Assembly: GCF_013393185.1 (NCBI RefSeq)
Contig: NZ_QJQX01000036.1
Span: 161,665-225,664 of the forward strand
DNA from: Sphingobium lactosutens
GTDB taxonomy: Bacteria > Pseudomonadota > Alphaproteobacteria > Sphingomonadales > Sphingomonadaceae
Direction: 5' to 3'
DNA length: 64,000 bases
Shown: positions 1-6,956 of the stretch, one piece after another
How the letters are laid out: each line of letters starts with the position of its first letter
Numbering within the stretch: position 1 is the first letter of the stretch
Program-made: the position numbers and the translations under genes
The notes under the pieces: model-generated
What the model was told of the DNA's origin: nothing
Seen by the model: only the letters and a program-made list of their open reading frames with translations
Databases searched by the model: none

Positions 1-581
1 CCCGCGCGGGCGAGGTCGAGCGCGGCCCTGGCGGCGGCATAGCCCTTGCGTGCGGCGGTGACTTCATCGCCCGACACCGCGCCGTCGCCGACCAGCGCCT
101 CGCGGCGCTGCAGGTCGATCCGCGCCTTGTCGAAATCGGCCTGCGCGGTGGCAAGCTGCGCGCGCGCCTGGACGATGTCCGCGCCGCGTGCATCGACCTG
201 CGCGGTCAGCGAACCGCTGGTCGCCACCGTCTGGCGGAAGCGGCGACGCGCTTCGGCCAGATCGGCCTCAGCCTGGGCCACGGCGATCTGCGCGTTCGAC
301 GGGTCGAGCTTGACGAGGATGTCGCCCTTCCTGACCGTCTGCGTGTCGCTCACCAGCACGTCGGTGGCCTGCGCCGAGATCAACGGCGTCACCTGCGCCA
401 TTTCCGCATTCACATAGGCATTGTCGGTGCTGACCTGGTTACGCCCGACCAACAGATACCAGATGCCCCAGAGCAGGCCGGCAACGATCACGACAATTGC
501 CAGCCGGGTCAGCCAGGTCTTGCGCGCGGACTGGCGCCCTTCCTGCTGTGCGTCATTGGTGTCGAGAGCGGCGTCAGCCAT
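1..581 (-). CDS. HlyD/EmrA-type membrane fusion protein of an efflux pump (partial, C-terminus off the left edge)
   Basis: About 193 residues are visible, read on the minus strand from an ATG at 581. A short cytoplasmic N-terminus is followed by one membrane segment (about residues 24-41), then the periplasmic start typical of EmrA proteins (STDNAYVNAEMAQV), a biotinyl-lipoyl-like strand (KGDILVKLDP) and an Ala/Arg-rich coiled-coil hairpin that runs off the window. The family bridges an inner-membrane exporter to an outer-membrane channel. The start overlaps the stop of the upstream NodT-type gene by 8 bases, so the two are probably translationally coupled. The exporter itself, probably an EmrB-like MFS protein, would lie to the left. 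Family call confident; substrate unknown. Confidence 0.88.
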   Translation of the reverse strand, partial: MADAALDTNDAQQEGRQSARKTWLTRLAIVVIVAGLLWGIWYLLVGRNQVSTDNAYVNAEMAQVTPLISAQATDVLVSDTQTVRKGDILVKLDPSNAQIAVAQAEADLAEARRRFRQTVATSGSLTAQVDARGADIVQARAQLATAQADFDKARIDLQRREALVGDGAVSGDEVTAARKGYAAARAALDLARA

Positions 582-2088
582 GCGGTTGGTCCTTGGAGAG
601 AGGTTCGCCGGCGGTGAAACCACCGCCCAGCGCACGGATAAGGGCGATATCGGTGGAGAAGGCGCCTGCCTCCAGCCCGGCCAGAGACTGGCGCGCGGCC
701 AGCAACTGGTCCTCGACGTTCAGGACGTCGAGATAGGTGGACAGGCCGCCCTGATAGCGCTTCTGCGCCACGGAATAGGCATCCTCCGACGCGGCGACGG
801 CCGCGCGCGCATCGGTCAACCGCTGTTCCAGCGTCCGGCGGGTCGTGACCGCATCGGCCACCTGCTGATAGGCGGCCAGCACCGTCTTGTCATAGGCGGC
901 GACCGCTTCGTCATAGGTTGCGCGCGCGCCGCGATATTGGCCCTGGAGCGAACCGCCGCGGAAGATCGGCAGGCTGATCGCCGGACCGACATTGCCGAAC
1001 AGCGAATCCTTCTTGAACAGATTGTCGGTGAAGGGCTGGGCCGATCCGACCGCACCGCCATTGGCGAAGATGGTGTTGTAGCCGAGCGACTGCACGCCGA
1101 TCAGCGCGCTCAGCCGCACCGCCGGGAAGAAATCGGCGCGCGCCACCTTGATCCGCTTGGCCGCCGCCTCCGTCCGGGCGAGCGCGGCCGCGATGTCCGG
1201 GCGCCGCGCGACGAGATTCATGGTGACATCCGCCGGCAAGCCAAGCGGCGCCAGCTTGCCCGGCTGCGGCCGGGTGATCGACAGGCCGCGATCCGGCCCG
1301 GCGCCGATAAGCGCCGCGATCTGATGCTGCCGCACCTGGATCGCCAGCCGCGCGCCGGCCAGCTGCGCCTTCGCGGACGACACGGTGGCATCGGCCTGAC
1401 GCACATTGCCGCGGGTTTCGAGACCGTTCTGCCGCCGGTCGGCCAGCAGCTTCTGGCTCGCCATGCGGATGTCGAGCGTGCGCTGCTGGATCTCCGCCTC
1501 GTCATAGAGGCGGGCGAGATCGGCATAGGCGTCGGCAATGCCCGTGGTCAGCGCCAGCCGGGCCTGCTGCGTGTCGATCTCGGCCGCGCGCGCTTCGGAC
1601 GTGGCGGCGGCCAGCGCCGCCTTGTTCTTGCCCCAGAGGTCGAGGTCGAAGCCCAGATCCAGCGCGACCCGGCCGGTGCCGAGCCAGCCCTGCGGAACGA
1701 ATTCCTTGGGCATGCCCATATTGTAGCTCTGCTTGGTTCCCGCCGCGCTGGCATCCAGATTGGCGGACGGCAGCACCGCTGCGCCTGCCTGCTGCGCCAT
1801 CGCCTGCGCCTGCCGGAAGCGCGCGGTCGCGGCCGCCATGTCGGGCGCATTGCGCAGCCCTTCCTCGATCAGCGCGGTCAGTTGCGGATCGCCATAGGCG
1901 GTCCACCAGCCCTCGCCCGGCCAAGCCGCTTCGGGCGCGGCCAGGCTCTGCTGCGCGGCCACGCTTTCGGGTGCCCGGACAACAGGCTTGGGACCAAGAT
2001 CAGGGATCGCGGCGCAGGCCGACAGCACCATCACAGATGTCGCTGCCAGCAGGACGCGGGAGGAAAAAGCCATGCGACTCACCGCCAT
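574..2088 (-). CDS. NodT-family outer-membrane efflux lipoprotein
   Basis: Outer-membrane channel of a tripartite efflux system. The N-terminus is a lipoprotein signal peptide with the lipobox LSAC, so the mature protein should be acylated on Cys. It is followed by the two-fold TolC-type helical repeats (first repeat around WWTAYGDPQLTALIEEGL, second around RRPDIAAALARTEAA). Length (about 504 residues) fits the family. ATG 2088 is used here; ATG 2073 also gives a complete signal peptide and has a weak GGTGAG ahead of it, so the start is uncertain. It is the first gene of the operon, with an operator-like site just upstream at 2097-2110. Substrate cannot be told from sequence. Confidence 0.9.
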   Translation of the reverse strand: MAVSRMAFSSRVLLAATSVMVLSACAAIPDLGPKPVVRAPESVAAQQSLAAPEAAWPGEGWWTAYGDPQLTALIEEGLRNAPDMAAATARFRQAQAMAQQAGAAVLPSANLDASAAGTKQSYNMGMPKEFVPQGWLGTGRVALDLGFDLDLWGKNKAALAAATSEARAAEIDTQQARLALTTGIADAYADLARLYDEAEIQQRTLDIRMASQKLLADRRQNGLETRGNVRQADATVSSAKAQLAGARLAIQVRQHQIAALIGAGPDRGLSITRPQPGKLAPLGLPADVTMNLVARRPDIAAALARTEAAAKRIKVARADFFPAVRLSALIGVQSLGYNTIFANGGAVGSAQPFTDNLFKKDSLFGNVGPAISLPIFRGGSLQGQYRGARATYDEAVAAYDKTVLAAYQQVADAVTTRRTLEQRLTDARAAVAASEDAYSVAQKRYQGGLSTYLDVLNVEDQLLAARQSLAGLEAGAFSTDIALIRALGGGFTAGEPLSKDQPHG

Positions 2089-2096
2089 AACAAATC

Positions 2097-2110
2097 GTAC
2101 CAAATAGTAT
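2097..2110. promoter_or_regulatory. Operator-like site 1, before the efflux operon
   Basis: GTACCAAATAGTAT is an imperfect inverted repeat that matches the site at 2158-2171 in 10 of 14 positions. It sits 9 bases upstream of the ATG at 2088 of the NodT-type gene. Binding by the divergent TetR protein is inferred from position and duplication. Confidence 0.5.
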
Positions 2111-2157
2111 GAAAATCGCCATTGCGCCCGTTGCGAGGCCTTGTCAACAAGATTGGC

Positions 2158-2171
2158 GTACTCTATAGTAC
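2158..2171. promoter_or_regulatory. Operator-like site 2, before the tetR gene
   Basis: GTACTCTATAGTAC has perfect GTACT/AGTAC arms around a 4-base spacer and ends 6 bases before the TetR start codon. Its position suggests autorepression. Together with 2097-2110 it covers both sides of the divergent promoter region. Confidence 0.55.
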
Positions 2172-2177
2172 GATTTT

Positions 2178-2828
2178 ATGACGGAGAGCAAAACGCCCCT
2201 CATTTGCGGCCGAAGGGAAGCGCGGCGCCGGGACCGGCAGGACATGATCCTGACCGTGGCGCAGCGCTATTTCCTCGACCATGGCTATGCCGGAACGACC
2301 ATGTCGGGTATTGCCGCGGCGCTGGGCGGATCGAAAGGCACCTTGTGGAATCACTTCCCGTCCAAGGAGCAACTGTTCGCCGCCGTGCTGTCGCGCGTGG
2401 CGCGTGCCTATCAGGCGCAGCTCTCGCAAATACTCGATCCCGGTGACGATCTGGCGGCGACTTTGCAGCGCGCCTGCCTCAGCCTCATCAACAAGGTCAC
2501 GTCGCCCGACGCCATTGCCCTGCACCGGGTCATCATTTCCGAAAGCGGCCGCTTTCCCGAACTGAGCCAGATTTTCTTCGAACTGGCGCCGGGCAATACG
2601 CGGTCGCTGCTCGCCCGCTTTCTGGACGGCGCGATGGCGCGCGGCCAATTGCGGCAGGCCGATGCACGGGATGCGGCGCGGGCGCTGATGGCGCTGTGCA
2701 CGGCGGGAAGCCATCAACAATTGCTGATGGGCCAGATCATGACCCCCGATCCGGCGCAGATGGAGACAGACGCCATCTTCGCCGTCGATCTGTTCCTGCG
2801 CGCCTACGCCCCTGCGTCCAGCATATAA
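2178..2828 (+). CDS. TetR/AcrR-family transcriptional repressor
   Basis: 216 residues. The N-terminal helix-turn-helix is clear (about residues 24-66: MILTVAQRYFLDHGYAGTTM then GGSKGTLWNHFPSKEQLF). The rest is the helical ligand-binding half, of the type with a TetR_C domain often found beside efflux genes. It is divergent from the efflux operon, and the shared intergenic region holds two similar dyads (2097-2110, 2158-2171), so it most likely represses both itself and the pump until an inducer binds. Its 3' end overlaps the convergent winged-helix gene by 25 bases. Inducer unknown. Confidence 0.92.
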   Translation: MTESKTPLICGRREARRRDRQDMILTVAQRYFLDHGYAGTTMSGIAAALGGSKGTLWNHFPSKEQLFAAVLSRVARAYQAQLSQILDPGDDLAATLQRACLSLINKVTSPDAIALHRVIISESGRFPELSQIFFELAPGNTRSLLARFLDGAMARGQLRQADARDAARALMALCTAGSHQQLLMGQIMTPDPAQMETDAIFAVDLFLRAYAPASSI

Positions 2829-3364
2829 CCCTGCCCTTTGACCGTCAGGAGCATCGGGCGCGGAAAACCCCGGTCCAACTTTGCCCGCAGGCGCAACATA
2901 TGGACCTCCACGCTGTTGGTGCCAGGATCGAAGTCCAGCCGCCAGACCGCGCGCAACAGTTCCACCCGGCTCACCGCCTCGCCCGGGCGCCGCGCCAGAT
3001 AGAGCAGCAGCGCATATTCGCGCGCCAGCAGCGACACCGGCCGCCCCGCCCGCGTGACGCGGCGATCCATCAGATGGATCAGCAGGTCGCCCAGCGCCAG
3101 TTGCGGCTGTCGCACCTGCACCAGCCGGACGATGCGCGCGACCGTCTCCGCCTCGTGCATCCACGGCCCGACCACGTCATGCACGCCACCTTCCAGCGCG
3201 CGCGCCCGCTCCGCAGGATCATCGACACCCTGCCACAATATCGTCGCGTCGCCGGCACGCAGATGAGGCCGGATCGCCTCGCCGCGCATCGCCAGGTCAA
3301 AACCGCGCGCGTTCAGCGCCCGCGCAACCGGCGCGAAATCACTGCCCAAACCATGGCATTCCAT
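2804..3364 (-). CDS. OmpR/PhoB-type winged-helix protein with degenerate N-terminal half
   Basis: The C-terminal half is a typical OmpR-type winged helix (LLAREYALLLYLARRPGEAV, then SRVELLRAVW, NSVEVHMLRLRAKL and VKGQGYML). The N-terminal roughly 85 residues look like a shortened receiver-like fold, but I see no acidic pair, no phosphoacceptor Asp and no conserved Lys, so classical phosphorylation is unlikely. ATG 3364 is used because GGCGGA precedes it; GTG 3376 is an alternative. It is the last gene of a minus-strand cassette with the genes at 3404, 4330 and 5139, and is a candidate regulator of that cassette. It is convergent with tetR and overlaps it by 25 bases. Confidence 0.75.
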   Translation of the reverse strand: MECHGLGSDFAPVARALNARGFDLAMRGEAIRPHLRAGDATILWQGVDDPAERARALEGGVHDVVGPWMHEAETVARIVRLVQVRQPQLALGDLLIHLMDRRVTRAGRPVSLLAREYALLLYLARRPGEAVSRVELLRAVWRLDFDPGTNSVEVHMLRLRAKLDRGFPRPMLLTVKGQGYMLDAGA

Positions 3365-3403
3365 CCGTCCGCCCACGCCCGACCCGTCGTCCGCTAATCC
3401 CTG

Positions 3404-4306
3404 TCACCCCACCGTTCCGGGGACCGGAAAACAAGCCATTTCATCTCCATAATGGAGAGATTGCAGCGCATCCGCACTTGCCAGGCGGATGAGCGGACTG
3501 CTGCTGCCCGCCCCCTGTTCCCAATGCGCCAACTGCCTTTCCCGATTCAGCGTCGCGCCCATGGCCTGCCAGGCCGTCAGCCGCATCGCGTCCTGCGGAT
3601 GCCCCTTGGCGAATGCCTCCGCCAGGTCCAGCGCGTTGCCGCTACCGCATCCCACCGCCAGTTCCAGCAATATCTGCGCGCTCGCCACGGTCATGCATTC
3701 GGCGATCGCGCCCTTGTCGGTGTCGAAGCGATATTGCCGCCGCCAGCCCTGCCCCGGCCCGCTGGCGAGGATGTTGAGCGAGATGGACATGGACTGTGGC
3801 GGCAGTTGCGCATGAATGTCGCGATTGGCGCGGTAGAGCAGCATCTGTCCCTCGCCCAACTGGCTTCGCTCGACAAAGCGCAGCCTCACCGCCTCCCCTG
3901 CGGCGCCAGCCACCCCGCCGTCATAATCATAATAGTCCGACCCGTAGCCCGGCCCGAGATAGCCGATCGTGAGGAAATCGAAACCATGATCGTGCGGCAC
4001 ATGATAGAGGAAGGGCGCGGTGCCGCTCATCCGCACCACATGGTCACTGGACGCTGGCCAGAAGGCGGCACGCAGCACATATTTACCCTCGGGCGGCCGC
4101 AGCAGCATGACCTGCGCTGAATAGGGGTTGATCCGTCGCTGCTCCGCGCAGCGCGTCTTGAGTTCGGCGATGGCCGCATCGGCAAGAAAATGCCGGTTGC
4201 GCGACAGGGCGCGGAGCATCGGCGCCGCGGCCGCCAGGCCATCCTCGCAGGAAGGATCGAAATCGCCGCTCTCGCACCAGTCGACCAGATCGTCGAGGCC
4301 GATCAC
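3404..4306 (-). CDS. Unrecognised cupin-like protein, larger paralogue of a pair
   Basis: 300 residues from GTG 4306, preceded by GGAGGA. I do not recognise the family. Visible parts: an N-terminal helical segment (about 1-65); a central beta-rich region with a His cluster (HVPHDHGFDFLTIGYLGPGY) and a later His-bearing strand (RDIHAQLPPQSMSISLNI) that together resemble the two metal-binding motifs of a cupin; and a C-terminal helical region of about 90 residues. The upstream neighbour (4330-5142) shares this layout and local similarity, so the two look like paralogues. Gap to the upstream stop is 23 bases, which supports one operon. A metal-dependent oxygenase or sensor role is possible but only inferred. 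No signal peptide. Confidence 0.6.
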   Translation of the reverse strand: MIGLDDLVDWCESGDFDPSCEDGLAAAAPMLRALSRNRHFLADAAIAELKTRCAEQRRINPYSAQVMLLRPPEGKYVLRAAFWPASSDHVVRMSGTAPFLYHVPHDHGFDFLTIGYLGPGYGSDYYDYDGGVAGAAGEAVRLRFVERSQLGEGQMLLYRANRDIHAQLPPQSMSISLNILASGPGQGWRRQYRFDTDKGAIAECMTVASAQILLELAVGCGSGNALDLAEAFAKGHPQDAMRLTAWQAMGATLNRERQLAHWEQGAGSSSPLIRLASADALQSLHYGDEMACFPVPGTVG

Positions 4307-4329
4307 TGCGCCGTATTCCTCCGGCTCGA

Positions 4330-5142
4330 TCAGGCGGGGAATCGGGCCTCCGCGATCTGCGCCAATGTCCGCTCCGCCAGCATGCGCACTTTCTCCTCTG
4401 TCTCGATCCGCGCCATCCGCTGGAGCGCCGGCAGCGCCGCCGCCGTGTCGAGCGCCAGATATTCGCGCATCACCGCCCAGCGCTGCGCCGGCAGTTCCGC
4501 CTCCAGCGCGGCGGCGAACTGGTCGGCGGCATCGCGCCGTCCCTGCATCCGCAACAGCGACAGCAGCATCAGCGCGCGCGCATGGCCCTCATCCGCCTGG
4601 GCTTCGGCCAGCGGCGCACCTGTGGCGATATCGAACAGCCGCGACACGACGGCCCCTTGCGGCGCAATCTGCGCGCGCAGCATCAGCAAGGGCACGTCGC
4701 CAGACCGAAGACGCAAGGTTTCCCGCCGCTCGTCCAGCTCGATCAGGTCGCCTGCGGGACAGAGGAGCGACCCTGTGGCCACCGCGCGTCCGCCGTCGAT
4801 GCGATACCGGTCCGCCGCCAAGGCCCGGTTCAAGGGCCGGCAGAGCGCATGACGCCCCGAAAAGTGCAGCCGACTGCCGCGATCCCGTATCGGATCGACG
4901 ATCGTCACCGTCACCCAGATCCTCTCGGTGCGCGCGAACACCAGATGGCGCGCCGCCCCGTTCCGGGTCGCGCGGAAGGCGGGGAGGTGTAAGGGATCGG
5001 CCCCGATTCGCGCACATTCCGCATCCAGCAGCGCGTCCAGCCAGCCAATATCCTGCAGGAAGGGGCGGATCAGCGCCACCGATCGGTCGAGCGGGGCGGC
5101 CTGCGCCGCCGCCACCGCCTCTGTCAGGGCGGATGAATTCAC
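4330..5142 (-). CDS. Unrecognised protein, smaller paralogue of the cupin-like pair
   Basis: 270 residues from a GTG start that overlaps the TGA of the 46-residue peptide gene (GTGA), a translational-coupling arrangement. Architecture follows the 3404-4306 product: a helical N-terminus (IRPFLQDIGWLDALLDAECA resembling LRALSRNRHFLADAAIAELK), a beta-rich middle (LRSGDVPLLMLRAQIAPQGA resembling the second cupin strand of its neighbour) and a helical C-terminus (MREYLALDTAAALPALQRMA). The central His cluster of the neighbour is missing here, so it may be a non-catalytic partner. Function unknown; cytoplasmic by absence of a signal peptide. Confidence 0.6.
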   Translation of the reverse strand: MNSSALTEAVAAAQAAPLDRSVALIRPFLQDIGWLDALLDAECARIGADPLHLPAFRATRNGAARHLVFARTERIWVTVTIVDPIRDRGSRLHFSGRHALCRPLNRALAADRYRIDGGRAVATGSLLCPAGDLIELDERRETLRLRSGDVPLLMLRAQIAPQGAVVSRLFDIATGAPLAEAQADEGHARALMLLSLLRMQGRRDAADQFAAALEAELPAQRWAVMREYLALDTAAALPALQRMARIETEEKVRMLAERTLAQIAEARFPA

Positions 5143-5279
5143 CTCTGGTCGATGATGGCGATCACCACGTCCATCAGGCTGATGTCGAGCGCATCGCCAT
5201 CGGTGACGCCGAACAGGCTCATGCCCTCGGGCAGGTCCGCAATATCCTCGATCGCAAGCTGGGGCTGGGTCTGAAACAT
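5139..5279 (-). CDS. Small acidic peptide (46 residues), first gene of the cupin/winged-helix cassette
   Basis: The ATG at 5279 is preceded at good spacing by a very strong ribosome-binding site (AAGGAGGAGGAAG). The peptide begins MFQTQPQLAIEDIADLPEGM, continues with a GVTDGDALDISLMD segment and ends in a hydrophobic VVIAIIDQR. It has 9 acidic and 1 basic residues, no Cys, no double-Gly cleavage site and no signal peptide. Its stop overlaps the GTG of the next gene (GTGA). A strong translation signal on a tiny acidic peptide coupled to two related proteins suggests a peptide substrate, ligand or small subunit; this is inference. I know no named family for it. Confidence 0.6.
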   Translation of the reverse strand: MFQTQPQLAIEDIADLPEGMSLFGVTDGDALDISLMDVVIAIIDQR

Positions 5280-5337
5280 GATCTTCCTCCTCCTTGAAGT
5301 GTGGAGGCAGGCTATGGCGCGACCGGAGCCTGGACCA

Positions 5338-5353
5338 ATTAAATCGGTTTAAT
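5338..5353. promoter_or_regulatory. Palindrome in the divergent promoter region (peptide cassette / response regulator)
   Basis: ATTAAATCGGTTTAAT, with 6-base arms ATTAAA/TTTAAT around TCGG, is AT-rich against a GC-rich background. It lies in the 148-base gap between the divergent genes starting at 5279 and 5428. Likely a promoter or operator; the protein that binds it is unknown. Confidence 0.4.
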
Positions 5354-5427
5354 CGCCCGGTCGGACGTTAACCATTTCTTCGGGTGTCAAACCTACACTT
5401 TGGGGCATATCGGCAGGAACGAGTCCC

Positions 5428-6042
5428 ATGCAGTTTTTCAGGCGCTCCCTTGGTCAGAAGAAAGCCGTCGCGAAGGACATCGCCAAACCGGCCCGGCGCC
5501 GCCTGCGCGCGCTGCTGGTCGATGAAAATGCGACTGCTCGCGCAGTCGTGGCGCGCCGCCTGTCTCATCTCGATTATGATGTCACCGTGGCAGACAATGG
5601 CCATGTCGCGCTCGGCCTGCTCATCACCCGGCAGGTGGACATCATCCTGCTCGACATGGGCATGACGCTGCTGCCGGCCGTGGCGACCATGGAGAAGATC
5701 CGCGCCGCCAATCTCGCCGCCCATGCCTGTATCGTCATGATCGGCGGACGCGAGGACGGCCAGTCCGCGATCGAGGCGCTGAAGGCCGGTGCGGACGACC
5801 ATGTGGTGAAGCCCTTCGACTTCCATCTGCTCGATGCGCGCCTGCGCCATCTGTGCCAGCGCGCCGAACAGATGGGCCTGCTCAGCCGCCAATATGCCGA
5901 ACTGGACGCCCGAATCGCCCGCCGCGCGGTCGAACTGGGCGAAACGCGCGAGACGCTGCGCGAAGTGCAGGCCGAGCGCGCCCGGCTCGTCTCCTCGATC
6001 CAGGCCCTGCAGGACCAGATCGCGCGACTGCAATCCGCCTAG
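5428..6042 (+). CDS. Single-domain response regulator with C-terminal coiled coil
   Basis: 204 residues. A basic N-terminal tail of about 27 residues precedes a receiver domain with the acidic pair D32/E33, phosphoacceptor D76 (IILLDMG) and K128 (VVKPFD). The switch Thr/Ser is replaced by Gly (IVMIGGRED, G106), which may alter phosphorylation-dependent signalling. After the receiver comes a heptad-rich segment to the end (about 145-204) and no DNA-binding or enzyme domain, so it probably acts by protein contact. A good ribosome-binding site (AGGAACGAG) precedes the ATG. It is divergent from the 5279 cassette; no histidine kinase is adjacent. The stop codon lies in a palindromic repeat. Confidence 0.85.
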   Translation: MQFFRRSLGQKKAVAKDIAKPARRRLRALLVDENATARAVVARRLSHLDYDVTVADNGHVALGLLITRQVDIILLDMGMTLLPAVATMEKIRAANLAAHACIVMIGGREDGQSAIEALKAGADDHVVKPFDFHLLDARLRHLCQRAEQMGLLSRQYAELDARIARRAVELGETRETLREVQAERARLVSSIQALQDQIARLQSA

Positions 6043-6144
6043 AGCGTTTTCGAAGCAGGTGGAATCACCTTCTGGCTCAAAAAACGCGGTAAAACAAAGA
6101 ACTAGGGCAGCCGAGCCGATTCAATCGGATCGGACTCTGCTCTA
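6040..6144. repeat. Intergenic palindromic repeat element
   Basis: The element is bounded by TAGAGC (6040-6045) and GCTCTA (6139-6144) and contains the dyad CCGATT-C-AATCGG at 6116-6128. The internal AAAACGCGGTAAAACAAAGA string is of a kind I recognise from short intergenic repeats in alphaproteobacteria. It begins within the stop codon of the response-regulator gene and may act as its transcription terminator. Copy number in the genome not determined. Confidence 0.6.
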
Positions 6145-6176
6145 GATTAGCTGGAAGCGACCGAACGCGAACGTCG

Positions 6177-6956
6177 TCATGCCCGCGGAGGCGGGAGCGC
6201 ATCGAGGCTGAGCCAGAGCGACAGCCCCTCGCCCGGTGCATCGGGCGGCCCGTCCGCGACGATCCGTACCGCATCGGCGCGCGCCCGGTCGAGGATCGCG
6301 GCGGGCACATCGGCGGAATGATAAAGGCGATCCGCTTCCCCCAGCAGCCGCGCCGCGCGCAGGGTCAGGTCGTCGGGATCGCCCGAAGTCATCCGGATCG
6401 CCTCCAGCCGCGACGCGGCCCGATCGCCGCTACCTGCCAGCCATAGCGGCACGGCAGAGGCTGCATCCTCCTGCAACGGATCGATCATCCCGCCCGGCGC
6501 CAGCCCGGCGTCGATCGCGCGCCGCCGCGCGCCGGCATCCGCCCAACGCGCGCGGATGGCAGGGCGTGCGTCGAACAGCGCCTCGGCCAGCGCCCCCAGA
6601 CGCACGGGCAGCATCGCCTCCAGCCGTTGCCGCAACGCCTTGGCCAGTCCCGCCGACGCGCCGCCGGTGCCGATGGCGATCAACACCGGCGCGCGATCCA
6701 CGATCGCAGGCAAGGTGAAATCGCACAGTTCCGGCCGGTCGGTCGCGTTGACCAGCACGCCCCGCGCGCGCAGCCGCAGGACCGTCGCTTCGTCGCCGTC
6801 GGACACGATGGCGATCCGCGCGTCCATATCATCCTCGCCGACGATATGCGCGCCCGCCCGCTCCAGCAGGCGGCGCTTGGCGTCCGCCGCCTCGCCTTCG
6901 CCGGTCAGGATGACCGGGCGGCCCGTCAACGTAAGGAAGACGGGCAGGCTCTGCAT
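6177..6956 (-). CDS. Precorrin-2 dehydrogenase / sirohydrochlorin ferrochelatase (CysG N-terminal half) with a vestigial methyltransferase tail
   Basis: 259 residues. It makes siroheme from precorrin-2, the cofactor of sulfite and nitrite reductases. The N-terminal NAD-binding fold (PVILTGEGEAADAKRRLLER; FTLPAIVDRAPVLIAIGTGG then ASAGLAKALRQRLEAMLP) is the CysG/Met8 type. After the dimerisation part, the last roughly 65 residues (SGDPDDLTLRAARLLGEAD, then VPAAILDRARADAVRIVADG) match the very start of the uroporphyrinogen-III methyltransferase domain, after which the gene stops, so the transferase domain is truncated. The start codon overlaps the lysA stop by one base (TGATG). A separate CobA-type methyltransferase would be needed elsewhere. 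Confidence 0.85.
   Translation of the reverse strand: MQSLPVFLTLTGRPVILTGEGEAADAKRRLLERAGAHIVGEDDMDARIAIVSDGDEATVLRLRARGVLVNATDRPELCDFTLPAIVDRAPVLIAIGTGGASAGLAKALRQRLEAMLPVRLGALAEALFDARPAIRARWADAGARRRAIDAGLAPGGMIDPLQEDAASAVPLWLAGSGDRAASRLEAIRMTSGDPDDLTLRAARLLGEADRLYHSADVPAAILDRARADAVRIVADGPPDAPGEGLSLWLSLDALPPPRA

Noticed and set aside
421..2112. Long plus-strand open frame of 563 codons opposite the NodT gene
   Set aside because: Arg/Gly/Ala-rich with no recognisable motif; it is the antisense shadow of a clear lipoprotein gene in GC-rich DNA.
3444..3460. CTCCAT/ATGGAG palindrome in the 3404-4306 gene, similar to one at 39399-39413
   Set aside because: The first is inside coding sequence and the second spans a start codon region; two short matches are expected by chance in 64 kb.
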